NCBI GenBank assembly: GCA_040385525.1
Contig: JAZKHE010000006.1
Span: 62,001-126,000, forward strand
DNA from: JAZKHE01 sp040385525
GTDB taxonomy: Bacteria > Bacteroidota > Bacteroidia > UBA4408
DNA: 64,000 nucleotides
Reading direction: 5' to 3'
Part shown: positions 1 to 8,669 of the stretch, in pieces
Layout: every line of letters starts with the position of its first letter
Position numbering within the stretch: position 1 is the stretch's first letter
The notes under the pieces: model-generated
Databases searched by the model: none
What the model was told of the DNA's origin: nothing
Seen by the model: only the letters and a program-made list of their open reading frames with translations
Translations under genes and position numbers: made by a program

Positions 1-210
1 AAAACAGGTATTGAAGTAGCCATAAAATCAGTAAACGGAAAACCAGGTTATGCCATTGGTAATTATGCGCGTAGCAAAAATGCCGATTTATTAATTTTTA
101 ATTCGCCAGATACACATTTAGGTATTTTCGATAGAATTTTTACGCATGATATAGAATATGTTTTAGCAGATATTCCTTGCAATTTATTAATCGTTCACTC
201 AAGAGTATAA
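1..210 (+). CDS. C-terminal end of a UspA-domain protein (5' end outside window)
   Basis: The frame is open from base 1 to a TAA at 208-210, giving about 69 residues. The end pattern (ADLLIF, then FDRIFTHDIEYVLADIPCNLLIVHS) is what the last beta-alpha-beta unit of a universal stress protein (UspA) domain looks like. In Bacteroidota such ends also occur on UspA domains fused to the C-terminus of transporters, so the full gene could be a free Usp or a transporter-Usp fusion; the window does not decide. The stop lies 3 bp before the antiporter gene, so the two are probably co-transcribed, which fits a regulatory UspA domain beside ion transport. Confidence 0.6.
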   Translation, partial: KTGIEVAIKSVNGKPGYAIGNYARSKNADLLIFNSPDTHLGIFDRIFTHDIEYVLADIPCNLLIVHSRV

Positions 211-213
211 CAA

Positions 214-1446
214 TTGGCAAAATTAGCGCATAACGAATTAGTTACATTACTAATGGCAATAGCCATTATGATGTTGCTTTCGCGTGTATTAGCGGAGTTT
301 GGGCGTCGTTATAAATTACCAATGGTAATGGGCGAATTAATTGTTGGTATTCTTTTAGGTCCAACTATTTTTGGTGCTTTATTTCCTGATTTATTTTTAA
401 AAGTCTTTCCAAGAACAGGAAATGTAGCCATTGCTTTAGATGGAATTACTAACATGTCAGTGGTTATGTTGCTCTTTGTTGCGGGTATGGAAGTGCAATT
501 GCCAATGGTACTGAAACAAGGCCGAAAAGCAGTGATAACTAGCTTAAGCAGCATGATAATTCCTTTTGTGGTAGGGTTTGCAATGGCTTGGTATGGTAGC
601 GATTATTTTGCATTTACAACACCAGATAGAAAATTATTATTCGCTTTGTTTTTAGGAACAGCCATGTCTATTTCTGCTTTACCAGTAATAGCACGTATTT
701 TAATGGATTTGAATTTGTTTAAAACCAAAGTTGGACAAATAATTATTGCTTCTGCAATGTTTAACGATTTAATTGGTTGGCTTATTTTTTCAGTAATTTT
801 GAGTCAACTAGAAAATACTTCGAGCGAAGGAACAGCATTAACAATTGTGTACGTTGTTATATTTGGATTGTTTATGTTAACCATTGGCAAAAAAATTATT
901 GATAAAGCATTGCCATGGATGCAGAAAAAACTTTCGTGGCCAGGAGGAGTACTTTCCATCTCATTAGGCTTGTGTTTTGCCTCGGCTGCTTTAACTGAAT
1001 CTATTGGTTTACACGCAATTTTAGGTGCTTTTATTTGCGGAATTGCTTTTGGCGATTCGGTTCACTTAAATATTAAAGCACGCGAAATTATTGAGCAATT
1101 TGTAATTAATGTTTTTGCGCCTTTGTTTTTTGTTTCTATTGGTTTAAAAATAGATTTTGCAGCCAATTTTGATGTGGTTTTAGTTGTAGTAATATTAATT
1201 GTAGCCATTGTTGGTAAAGTTGTAGGAGCAGGCTTAGGAGCTTATTTTGCAGGCTTTACTCGCAACGAATCCTTAGCTATTGGTTTTGGTTTAAATGCAC
1301 GCGGTGCTATGGAAATTATTTTAGGGACATTAGCTTTAAACGCCGGTTTAATTGATCGTCCTGTTTTTGTTGCTTTAGTTGTAATGGCATTGGTAACAAG
1401 CATCCTCAGCGGGCCAATGATGCGCAAGTTTATGTCTAATCAATAA
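214..1446 (+). CDS. CPA2-family cation:proton antiporter (KefB/NhaS-like), no C-terminal RCK domain
   Basis: A 410-residue, very hydrophobic protein with about 12 predicted membrane helices and the CPA2 N-terminal signature (LPMVMGELIVGILLGPTIFG at residues 36-55). It should exchange Na+ or K+ for H+ across the inner membrane. It stops after the last helices and lacks the TrkA-N/TrkA-C domains of KefB/KefC, so it is a short, transport-only form. The chosen start is TTG at 214, 3 bp after the upstream stop, because it keeps the first helix complete; ATG at 253 would cut into it. The last 63 coding bases (1372-1434) are repeated almost exactly at 2338-2400. The transported ion cannot be read from the sequence. 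Confidence 0.9.
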   Translation: MAKLAHNELVTLLMAIAIMMLLSRVLAEFGRRYKLPMVMGELIVGILLGPTIFGALFPDLFLKVFPRTGNVAIALDGITNMSVVMLLFVAGMEVQLPMVLKQGRKAVITSLSSMIIPFVVGFAMAWYGSDYFAFTTPDRKLLFALFLGTAMSISALPVIARILMDLNLFKTKVGQIIIASAMFNDLIGWLIFSVILSQLENTSSEGTALTIVYVVIFGLFMLTIGKKIIDKALPWMQKKLSWPGGVLSISLGLCFASAALTESIGLHAILGAFICGIAFGDSVHLNIKAREIIEQFVINVFAPLFFVSIGLKIDFAANFDVVLVVVILIVAIVGKVVGAGLGAYFAGFTRNESLAIGFGLNARGAMEIILGTLALNAGLIDRPVFVALVVMALVTSILSGPMMRKFMSNQ

Positions 1447-1473
1447 ATGATTATAATCGATTAAATTAGTTAT

Positions 1474-2133
1474 ATGAAAAAACTTTTTGGATTTTTAATT
1501 CTTGGGCTTTTATTTTCTTGTAACTCAAATAAAGAATTTGATGAATCAATTGTAAATTGTGATACTGTAAAAATACATGATACTATTTATATCGATAAAA
1601 GTATAAAAAAAGATTGGCAAAAAGGTTTTGGATTAACTCACAATCTAGATAAGGATAGTATATGGTATAACCCAGTTAGTTATTATATATCTGATTCGAA
1701 TTGTTCAGGTTTAGCAATAGACTTTTATTATGGATATTTAAGACCAAGTGATAATGGAACAACTATTGAACTTTTAAAACTTGCAACTACAAATAATAAA
1801 AAATTGAGACCATTCTATAGATGGTGTTTAAACAAAACATTAATCATTTCAGATGGCGCACTAGCTGAAGTTGTTGGCGTTCCTGCTAGACAATATGTCG
1901 AAAAATTCCCAGATGATTTTTTTGAATATATAGATATTGAAGCAACAAATGAAAAATATAAAATGTGGACTCAGGCTATTGTTTATAGTGGATATTTTGA
2001 TTATAATGATTACGATAATTATAATTTAAATAGAAAAAGACTGGAAGAAAAAATGACGAAAAATTTACAAATAAAAAGTGCTGAAAATTTAAAACGTGTA
2101 AAACAATTTGCAATAGATTGTACTTCTTTTTGA
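1474..2133 (+). CDS. Hypothetical lipoprotein
   Basis: A 219-residue protein with a short signal peptide ending in a lipobox (LLFSC, Cys at residue 16), so it is probably lipidated and anchored in the envelope. The body has no family I recognise: it is rich in Asp, Asn, Tyr and Lys, with a motif YIDKSIKKDWQKGFGL near residue 40 and a mixed alpha/beta look. It sits 27 bp after the antiporter on the same strand, and the scar made of gene ends starts about 60 bp after its stop, so it may belong to material brought in or left by a rearrangement. Confidence 0.65.
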   Translation: MKKLFGFLILGLLFSCNSNKEFDESIVNCDTVKIHDTIYIDKSIKKDWQKGFGLTHNLDKDSIWYNPVSYYISDSNCSGLAIDFYYGYLRPSDNGTTIELLKLATTNNKKLRPFYRWCLNKTLIISDGALAEVVGVPARQYVEKFPDDFFEYIDIEATNEKYKMWTQAIVYSGYFDYNDYDNYNLNRKRLEEKMTKNLQIKSAENLKRVKQFAIDCTSF

Positions 2134-2190
2134 TTATCACTGCACAAATTAATTTTGAACCACTAAATTTTAAACTATTTCAAATCAAAA

Positions 2191-2345
2191 TTAATAGAAA
2201 AAACACAATAATCGATATAAGTAATAGGCTATAAAAACTGTTTTTTTCATTCTTGAAATTTAAAAATCTCTTTTACACCACATTTTATAATTAGCTATTT
2301 GTTCTTGTAAAGCATTTGCTATGCGCTGTAAAGTATAGCTTTGGT
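2191..2345 (-). pseudogene. Remnant: extra copy of the M61 peptidase 3' end plus a stub of a following gene
   Basis: Read on the minus strand, 2345-2260 encodes QSYTLQRIANALQEQIANYK and on to a stop, matching the last 27 residues of the M61 peptidase (4010 onward) with only three changes. DNA comparison of 2262-2345 with 4012-4095 gives 7 mismatches in 84. Nine bases after the stop, an ATG at 2250 opens a 19-codon stub (MKKTVFIAYYLY...) ending at 2191, in the same relative place as the secreted-protein gene that follows the intact peptidase. It is a gene-end fragment with no upstream body. Confidence 0.75.
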
Positions 2346-2421
2346 TGTAATGGCTTTGGTAACAAGCATCCTCAGCGGGCCAATGATGCGCAAGTTTATG
2401 ATGAGCGAAATAAAGTTATAA
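2338..2421 (+). pseudogene. Remnant: extra copy of the antiporter 3' end
   Basis: Bases 2338-2400 match 1372-1434, the end of the antiporter gene, with 2 mismatches in 63. The reading frame stays open and ends KFMMSEIKL at a TAA (2419-2421), whereas the intact gene ends KFMSNQ. The fragment overlaps the M61 remnant by 8 bases (gctttggt) that both parent genes share almost exactly, and its stop abuts the stop of the next, convergent gene. This is a recombination scar. Confidence 0.8.
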
Positions 2422-3297
2422 TTAAATAAAGCTTTTTAATAATTGTATTAAACTAGGAGTGCAGATTGAAATTCCTGCAAAAAATAATGAAAAGCGATAA
2501 CGGATTTTATCAGTTTTTTTCTCAATCTTCATTTTTTCTTCAATCCAAAAAGCAAGTCTAATCGGCATTAAAAAAAACAAGCACAAAAGAGAAAGGGAAA
2601 TAATTACGATAAGTGATGTTGCTATTGCTGAATCGTTATTATTTGCTGAAGATATAATAAACTCAATGAATTGATTATTAAAAGAAGTCCACACTAAATT
2701 TGTGACTAAAATAGCAGTGATAAGCAATATTGCACTAGCAATGTTTTCTTTAAAAACTGAATTTTTGTTGTGTGCTAATGGATAATTTTTTGACCGCCAT
2801 TTTTTTTCGCTTTCCCAATAATCATCAATATCTTTTTTAGTTTCTGCATCTTCACCCAACAACTTGTAAATATGAGTTTCAAAAATAGAATAAAGCATAT
2901 TGAACAATTCAAATAAGGTAACACAAATCATTAAAATAATTTGAAAAGTGCTCACTTCTTCTTTTTCAAAATCGCCACCAAATGCTGTAATAATTACTAA
3001 AACGAGCGCAAAACGAAAAACTAAACGCATTAAAAAAGCATAAAATACTAATCCGCCAGGTTCTCTACCCATTGCGATTTTAACATGTGGATTTCCAGAA
3101 GTTAATTTATGAAGAACACGAATTTTAGCTATTTTGAGTTTAAATAGAAAAGCCCAAAAATCGGCTATGTAAATTAGTAAAAGTAATATAGCAACAAATG
3201 CATTAGATGAAAGGGAAACAAAATTTACGTTCCTAAACAGCATAAAACTGGCTATACTAAGTAAACCTAACATAAAATTAAATCGAGTTGAATTCAT
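2422..3297 (-). CDS. Hypothetical multi-pass membrane protein
   Basis: A 291-residue protein with about six hydrophobic segments: two near the N-terminus (residues 5-25 and 30-50), two around 85-140 and two around 190-290. A hydrophilic stretch at about 145-180 (KKDIDDYWESEKKWRSKNYP) would be a cytosolic loop. I recognise no family. It is the distal gene of a short minus-strand group with the secreted protein at 3382 and the M61 peptidase. Its stop abuts the antiporter remnant with no gap. Confidence 0.65.
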   Translation of the reverse strand: MNSTRFNFMLGLLSIASFMLFRNVNFVSLSSNAFVAILLLLIYIADFWAFLFKLKIAKIRVLHKLTSGNPHVKIAMGREPGGLVFYAFLMRLVFRFALVLVIITAFGGDFEKEEVSTFQIILMICVTLFELFNMLYSIFETHIYKLLGEDAETKKDIDDYWESEKKWRSKNYPLAHNKNSVFKENIASAILLITAILVTNLVWTSFNNQFIEFIISSANNNDSAIATSLIVIISLSLLCLFFLMPIRLAFWIEEKMKIEKKTDKIRYRFSLFFAGISICTPSLIQLLKSFI

Positions 3298-3381
3298 TTA
3301 ACTCTTAAATTAAAAATTTATTTTTATATACTTTGTAATTAAAGTACTTTAAAGTAGATATCTGTTTTAGTTGTATTTTAA

Positions 3382-4005
3382 TTAATTAATTTCAAATATT
3401 TTATCATAAAGTTCTGTTTCAACTATATTGATTGCTCTGTAGGTTAATGTGTAATTGTTTAGGGTGGTGTAGGTGTAGCCTAAGTATTGGGACTTCATGT
3501 TTTTAATAGGACCGTACATTAGTGAAAAATTTTTAAAATGTTCTGGATTTATAAATATTTCGGGGTCAAAATAAAAAGAATGAATTTCGCCATCCTCAAG
3601 TTGTTCGAGATAATTTTTACATTTTCTATTACATATTATTTCATTTGATTCACTTGTTTTAGAAATGATTACTTCTCTTTCGTCTTTTTCGCTACAATCA
3701 ATAGTTTCAATTAATTTATTGTTTTTATCGAATTGAAAAATTTTATTCCTTTCGCAAGAATAAACTACACGTTTAACTTTTTTGCTTCCATTGTAAATAA
3801 TAGAATAGTTTCCATTTTTATAATAAAATTTTAAAATAGTTCCATAAAGTGATTCCTGTTCTTTTTTTATTTTTGCATCATTCGAATTTATTCCAATTTG
3901 ATATTCAATTAACCCTTCAAATTCTTTCTTATTTTCTGAATCATTTTTAAATGATAAGAAAACAAAAACAAACAGTATGAATAAAAAAGTAATTATTTTT
4001 TTCAT
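3382..4005 (-). CDS. Hypothetical exported protein, possibly GLPGLI-like
   Basis: A 207-residue protein with an N-terminal signal segment (MKKIITFLFILFVFVFLSF). The mature part opens with EFEGLIEYQIGIN, a G-x-I-x-Y beginning seen in GLPGLI-type and related Bacteroidota periplasmic proteins, and it contains a C-x3-C (CNRKC) near residue 125. Beta-rich, no catalytic motif seen. It starts 4 bp after the M61 peptidase stop, so the two are probably one transcript. The family link is weak. Confidence 0.6.
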   Translation of the reverse strand: MKKIITFLFILFVFVFLSFKNDSENKKEFEGLIEYQIGINSNDAKIKKEQESLYGTILKFYYKNGNYSIIYNGSKKVKRVVYSCERNKIFQFDKNNKLIETIDCSEKDEREVIISKTSESNEIICNRKCKNYLEQLEDGEIHSFYFDPEIFINPEHFKNFSLMYGPIKNMKSQYLGYTYTTLNNYTLTYRAINIVETELYDKIFEIN

Positions 4006-4009
4006 TTAA

Positions 4010-5728
4010 TCAAAAATCTCTTTTACACCACATTTTATAATTAGCCATTTGTTCTGCTAAAGCATTAGCTATACGCTGTACAGTGTAGCTTTGGTAATAG
4101 TTTTTACCATCGGCTGTAATTTCAATTTGCTTTATTTCTTTGTTTCTCGAAACAATAAAACTATTGCTATTTGCTGCAAAATACGTTAGCCATTCGTTTA
4201 AGTTGGCTGTAATTTCCATGTTGTTTACAGCAACAATTTTGTCGTTAATCTGTAATCCTGCTTTTTCCGCAGGCGAGTTCGGATAAACTGCAGCTACTCT
4301 TGTAATGCCACCTTCATCAATGGTTTTAAAGCCAAATTTATCTTCGTTATATTTTTTATTGCTTGTTATTTTAAATTGCAAACCAATATAATTTAAACAA
4401 TCTTTTAATAACGTTTCGTAGTTATGTGTTCCATAAACGTAATTGATAAAAAACTCATCCCAGTTTTGTTGCGTTAAATTTTCAATAATAAGTTTATAAT
4501 CGCTTTCGCTGTAGCCAATGCCTTTGCAAGCAAATTCGTTGTTTAAATAACGCATTACATCATCTAAACATTTTGTATTTTGTGTTTGCTTTCTTATTAA
4601 AATATCTGTCGCAAAAGCAAGCAAACAACCCTCTGTATAAATAGAAACTTTTCTGCCCGGAACTCCAGGCTGATAGCCATCTAACCAAGTATCAAAAGAG
4701 GATGCAGCAACCGAATAATTGGTTCGACCTGCATTATCAAAATGTTTTTTTAATTGGTCGTTAAAGGTTCCAAAATAATCTTGTTCGTTAAAAACACCTG
4801 ATCTATATAATAAAAAATCCCCATAGTAAGTAGTAACTCCCTCGGCAATAAAGCCTAATCTACTGTAGTTTTCCTTACTAAAATCATAAGGCATCATTTC
4901 CTTTGGACGAATTGTTTTAATATTCCAAACATGAAATAATTCATGACAACTTACGCCCAACAACTCATCATAAATTTCTTTTTCCATCAATTTATAAGAT
5001 GGGCCAAGTGCTACAACAGTAGATTTTACGTGCTCTACACCATGGTAATGAGGGTAGGGAACTATTTGAAAAATAAAATGATATTCATCGCTCGGAAATT
5101 TACCAAACAGAGCTAATTGCTCGTTGCAAAAAATAAAAAAATCGTTGATTAGCTTGCCCCAATTGGGTTTGCATTTACCAACAAACCATAAATTAAATTC
5201 AATACCATCAATTACAAAATATTCGCGTTGTAGCGTGTTGCTTGCTACAAAAGGACTATCCGCTAATTCATCAAAGTTTTTAGCTGTTAGTTTATTTCCG
5301 TTTTTTGGTAAAGAACAAGCAATTTTATAATCTTCAGGAATTAGTAATTCTACTTCACAAGCTTCGTCCATACTTTCGGGCACGTATAAACAACAATTTA
5401 CTGGGTTAACGTAAATCTGCTCATTATCTAACCAAGTAGAACCAGCGTTTAATTCGGCAGCATAATAATTGTATTTAATTATAAGTTGTTTTGCGTTTTT
5501 AGTGTTTACCGCCCAAGTATCTTTATTCGTTTTTTCAAAAGATAAAACGTCTCCTTTTTCATTAAAAGCTTGCCATTTTTGAATGTTTTTAGCAAAATTC
5601 CCTAATTCGTATCTACCAGGGCGCCAAGCTGGTAATTTAACAGTTATAATTTCTGTAGAAACAGCCACCAAAAATTCAATATCAATGTACTTTGTAGCAG
5701 GGTTAGAGTAGAAGAAACGATAGTTCAT
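4010..5728 (-). CDS. M61-family metallopeptidase with C-terminal PDZ domain
   Basis: A 572-residue protein of the glycyl aminopeptidase (M61) family. The zinc motif HELFH is followed by VWN near residues 262-269, and the third ligand is likely the Glu of EGVTTYYGDFLLYRSG about 30 residues later. An N-terminal beta-rich domain (residues 1-170, including LPAWRPGRYELGNFAKNIQ) and a C-terminal PDZ domain (about 455-540, with SPAEKAGLQINDKIVAVNN) complete the usual layout. No signal peptide is evident, so it may be cytoplasmic. Its last 84 bases recur in the scar at 2262-2345. It probably trims peptides from the N-terminus. Confidence 0.92.
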   Translation of the reverse strand: MNYRFFYSNPATKYIDIEFLVAVSTEIITVKLPAWRPGRYELGNFAKNIQKWQAFNEKGDVLSFEKTNKDTWAVNTKNAKQLIIKYNYYAAELNAGSTWLDNEQIYVNPVNCCLYVPESMDEACEVELLIPEDYKIACSLPKNGNKLTAKNFDELADSPFVASNTLQREYFVIDGIEFNLWFVGKCKPNWGKLINDFFIFCNEQLALFGKFPSDEYHFIFQIVPYPHYHGVEHVKSTVVALGPSYKLMEKEIYDELLGVSCHELFHVWNIKTIRPKEMMPYDFSKENYSRLGFIAEGVTTYYGDFLLYRSGVFNEQDYFGTFNDQLKKHFDNAGRTNYSVAASSFDTWLDGYQPGVPGRKVSIYTEGCLLAFATDILIRKQTQNTKCLDDVMRYLNNEFACKGIGYSESDYKLIIENLTQQNWDEFFINYVYGTHNYETLLKDCLNYIGLQFKITSNKKYNEDKFGFKTIDEGGITRVAAVYPNSPAEKAGLQINDKIVAVNNMEITANLNEWLTYFAANSNSFIVSRNKEIKQIEITADGKNYYQSYTVQRIANALAEQMANYKMWCKRDF

Positions 5729-5813
5729 ACAATATTTTGAACAAAAATTAATAATTACACAAAGTTATAGATTTGTATAGATAATTATAGATCAAGCGTG
5801 TTTCTTGTAAAAT

Positions 5814-5966
5814 TTTCACCACATAGCAACATAGTTTTAACATAGAAATTACGCAACACTTAAAAATAGGTCAGCATAGAATTGAAGCAAAGCTTCAATT
5901 TACTATGTTTCCTGAATTCAATTCCAAATTTTCGTCAGCTTAATTCTATGTAACTATGTGGTTAAA
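5814..5966. repeat. Long imperfect inverted repeat, possible intergenic palindromic element
   Basis: In the 352 bp gap between the M61 peptidase and lpdA, the outer arms 5814-5834 (tttcaccacatagcaacatag) and 5946-5966 pair with 3 mismatches in 21. At the centre is a perfect 9 bp stem, 5880-5888 (aattgaagc) with 5892-5900, around a 3 base loop. The segments between show further partial complementarity built on ACATAG words. The whole could fold into one long hairpin of about 150 bases. It has no ORF and no T-run, so it resembles a small palindromic or MITE-like repeat more than a terminator. The rest of the gap shows no gene. Confidence 0.55.
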
Positions 5967-6080
5967 AATAAGCTGTGTGATTTAAAAAAGTGAAATTTCA
6001 TTCATTTTTAATTAAAACACTTGACAAAACACACTAACTAAAGTTTTTTTAGTATTTTCGTAATCTAAAATATAAGTTTT

Positions 6081-7469
6081 ATGAATTACGATGTTATTGT
6101 TATAGGCAGTGGACCAGGTGGTTATGTAGCTGCAATTCGCGCTTCGCAATTGGGTTTAAAAACTGCAATTGTTGAAAAAGAAAATTTAGGTGGAATTTGC
6201 TTAAACTGGGGTTGTATTCCTACAAAAGCTTTGTTAAAAAGTGCTCAAGTTTTTGAATATTTAAATCATGCAGCCGATTACGGAATTCAGGTTACTGGCG
6301 GAAAAGCAGATTTTAATGCAGTAGTAAAACGCAGTAGAGATGTTGCCGATGGCATGAGCAAAGGCATTCAGTTTTTAATGAAAAAAAATAAAATTGATGT
6401 GTTAATGGGCTTTGGTAAAATTAAAGCTGGTAAAAAAGTAGAAGTGACAGCAGCCGACGGAAAAGTTACTGTTTACGATGCTAAACACACTGTTTTAGCT
6501 TTAGGAGCACGTTCTCGTGTATTGCCTAACTTGCCTCAAGATGGTAAAAAAATTATAGGTTACCGCGAAGCAATGACTTTACCAAACATGCCAAAATCTA
6601 TGGTAGTTGTAGGTTCTGGAGCAATTGGTTGCGAGTTTGCTTATTTTTATTCTACAATGGGTACAAAAGTTACTATTGTTGAATTTTTACCAAACATAGT
6701 TCCTTTAGAAGACGAAGAAGTATCTAAACAATTAGAACGTTCGTTTAAAAAAGCAGGTATGGAAGTAATGACCAACAGCAGTGTTGAAAGCGTTGATACA
6801 AAAGGAACAGGTTGCAAAGTAAAAGTTAAAACTGCTAAAGGCGAACAAATAATTGAGTGCGATGTAGTTTTATCTGCAGTAGGTATTCAAGCAAATTTAG
6901 AAGGAGTTGGTTTAGAAGAAGTAGGAGTGAAGACAGATAAAGGTAAAATTTTAACTGACGGTTTTTACAAAACAAATATTGATGGCGTTTATGCTATTGG
7001 CGATTGCGTTGGCGGACAAGCATTAGCGCACGTTGCAAGTGCAGAAGGTATTACTTGCGTTGAAAAAATTGCAGGTCACCACCCAGAACCAATTAACTAC
7101 AACAACATACCAGGTTGCACGTATTGCTCACCAGAAGTTGCTTCTGTAGGTTATACCGAAAAAGCAGCTAAAGAAGCTGGTTACGAAATTAAAGTAGGTA
7201 AATTTCCATTCTCTGCATCGGGTAAGGCAAGTGCTGCTGGAGCAAAAGATGGTTTTGTAAAAGTAATTTTTGATGCTAAATACGGTGAGTTTTTAGGAGC
7301 GCACATGATTGGTGCTAACGTTACCGAAATGATAGCGGAAATTGTTGTAGCGCGTAAATTAGAAACAACAGGACACGAAATTATTAAATCAATACATCCG
7401 CATCCAACAATGAGCGAAGCCATTATGGAAGCTGCTGCTGCTGCGTATGGCGAAGTAATTCATATTTAA
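6081..7469 (+). CDS. lpdA: Dihydrolipoyl dehydrogenase
   Basis: A 462-residue flavoprotein that reoxidises dihydrolipoamide with NAD+ in 2-oxoacid dehydrogenase and glycine cleavage complexes in the cytosol. Visible: the FAD GxGxxG motif (VIVIGSGPGGYVAA, residues 6-19), the redox disulfide in GGICLNWGCIPTK (Cys40 and Cys45), a second dinucleotide fold (VVVGSGAIGCEFA, about residue 175), the GVYAIGDC FAD motif and the C-terminal HPHPTMSE holding the catalytic His-Glu pair. Length is normal. It stands alone on the plus strand between a palindromic element and a strong terminator, so it is probably monocistronic. Confidence 0.97.
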   Translation: MNYDVIVIGSGPGGYVAAIRASQLGLKTAIVEKENLGGICLNWGCIPTKALLKSAQVFEYLNHAADYGIQVTGGKADFNAVVKRSRDVADGMSKGIQFLMKKNKIDVLMGFGKIKAGKKVEVTAADGKVTVYDAKHTVLALGARSRVLPNLPQDGKKIIGYREAMTLPNMPKSMVVVGSGAIGCEFAYFYSTMGTKVTIVEFLPNIVPLEDEEVSKQLERSFKKAGMEVMTNSSVESVDTKGTGCKVKVKTAKGEQIIECDVVLSAVGIQANLEGVGLEEVGVKTDKGKILTDGFYKTNIDGVYAIGDCVGGQALAHVASAEGITCVEKIAGHHPEPINYNNIPGCTYCSPEVASVGYTEKAAKEAGYEIKVGKFPFSASGKASAAGAKDGFVKVIFDAKYGEFLGAHMIGANVTEMIAEIVVARKLETTGHEIIKSIHPHPTMSEAIMEAAAAAYGEVIHI

Positions 7470-7488
7470 TTTTAGAGTTTTAAAACAT

Positions 7489-7519
7489 AAAAACGCCTCA
7501 ATTTTTGAGGCGTTTTTTT
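7489..7519 (+). terminator. Rho-independent terminator after lpdA
   Basis: A perfect 10 bp stem (aaacgcctca 7491-7500 with tgaggcgttt 7506-7515), a 5 base loop and a T-run. The flanking A-tract makes it usable from both strands, so it may also serve the convergent XRE gene. Confidence 0.9.
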
Positions 7520-7554
7520 ATTCTTAAAATATCTAATTTAGACTAAACGTGCAA

Positions 7555-8448
7555 TTATAATAAATTTATTCCTGTTAAATTTGCTTTGCAGTTTTTCAAA
7601 AACTCATAGGTTAATTTATCCGCTTGGCAATCGATAAACGCTACATTTTTTAAATTGCTATACTTAAAAAAACTATTTTTTAGTGTTGCGTTTTTAAATG
7701 ATACTTTAGTAAATGCACAGCTTGTAAATGAGCATTCTTCCAACAAACCACTAAAAATAATTTCGGTAAATTGAGTGCTTTTAAAAGATGCATGATGCCA
7801 CTTTGTGTTTTCGATTTTGTTATTTCTAAATTCAGAATTTGAAATCTCTATTCCTGATAAATTAGCATTAGAAAAATCACAGTTTCTTATTTCGCTCGAT
7901 ACTATTATTGCATCTATAAATGAGGCATTAACAAACGAGTTTGTTTTAATTTCTGAGCCATCAAATTTGCTGTTTCTTAAGCCTGTATTTAAAAAATCAC
8001 AATCTCTAATACTATTTCCTTTAAAAGTTATTTCAGATAAATCGGCTTCTATCAGTTTGCATTTTTTAAAACTAGAACCGCTTAATTTATCGTTTACGTT
8101 TTTAATACCAGAAAAATCGGCTTCCACATAGTTTTCGCCCGACATATTCCAATTCAGCCCCAAGTTATCTTTTAGCTTTGTAAACAGACCATCTTCTGCT
8201 GTATTAACTTTGCCTGCAATTTCTTTTTCTGAGGATTTAAAATTTTCAGAAAAATAGTTTAAATCAACACCAAAAATTTCTGCAAGTCGGTTTAATGTCA
8301 TGATGTCGGGCATAGATTCACCACGTTCCCATTTGCCTACAGCCTGTGGACTAATTGATACTTGTTGTGCAAGTTCACTTTGAGAAAGATTAGATTTCTT
8401 TCTTGCTTCGGCAATTTTATTGCCAATCGATTTTGAATTTAGCATCAT
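7555..8448 (-). CDS. XRE-family regulator fused to pentapeptide-like repeats
   Basis: A protein of about 297 residues. The N-terminal 65 residues form a Cro/C1-type helix-turn-helix (LSQSELAQQVSISPQAVGKW, then ERGESMPD). After a short linker, about 190 residues show the five-residue periodicity of pentapeptide repeats (ADLSEITFKGNSIRDCDF, SNANLSGIEISNSEFRNN), predicting a right-handed beta-helix. I prefer ATG at 8448 (or 8445): the longer frame from TTG 8475 would start inside the -7 promoter box. It lies convergent to lpdA beside a Bro-N gene and restriction-modification debris. The ligand or target is unknown; a DNA-mimic or sensor role for the helix is only a guess. Confidence 0.85.
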   Translation of the reverse strand: MMLNSKSIGNKIAEARKKSNLSQSELAQQVSISPQAVGKWERGESMPDIMTLNRLAEIFGVDLNYFSENFKSSEKEIAGKVNTAEDGLFTKLKDNLGLNWNMSGENYVEADFSGIKNVNDKLSGSSFKKCKLIEADLSEITFKGNSIRDCDFLNTGLRNSKFDGSEIKTNSFVNASFIDAIIVSSEIRNCDFSNANLSGIEISNSEFRNNKIENTKWHHASFKSTQFTEIIFSGLLEECSFTSCAFTKVSFKNATLKNSFFKYSNLKNVAFIDCQADKLTYEFLKNCKANLTGINLL

Positions 8449-8472
8449 ATTATTTAGTTTTTTTTGATGCAG

Positions 8473-8527
8473 CAAAGTTATTTTGTGTTATTGCCATCAC
8501 GCAAATATAAGCAACTACTTACAGTTG
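8473..8527 (-). promoter_or_regulatory. Bacteroidota-type promoter and possible operator for the XRE gene
   Basis: On the minus strand there is a -33 TTTG (8505-8502) and a -7 box taactttg (8480-8473) spaced by 21 bases, matching TTTG...TAnnTTTG. Just upstream is an inverted repeat CAACT-6-AGTTG (8512-8527), a plausible autoregulatory site for the XRE protein. This promoter decides against the TTG start at 8475. Confidence 0.55.
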
Positions 8528-8669
8528 TGATTACACTACATTTAGTTGTTTTTAATAGTTTTTGGTTGTTTTTGAAGTGAAACAGATGCTTTTGTTTAAG
8601 AATGCTTTGTAAACGTAAAAATAAATATTCTGTTTTTATCAAATGTGGATGAAATAGTATAACTGCTCA

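Noticed and set aside
6020..6060. TTGACA-like word upstream of lpdA as a sigma-70 -35 box
   Set aside because: Promoters in this phylum use TTTG/TAnnTTTG, and no matching -10 or -7 box lies at a proper distance.
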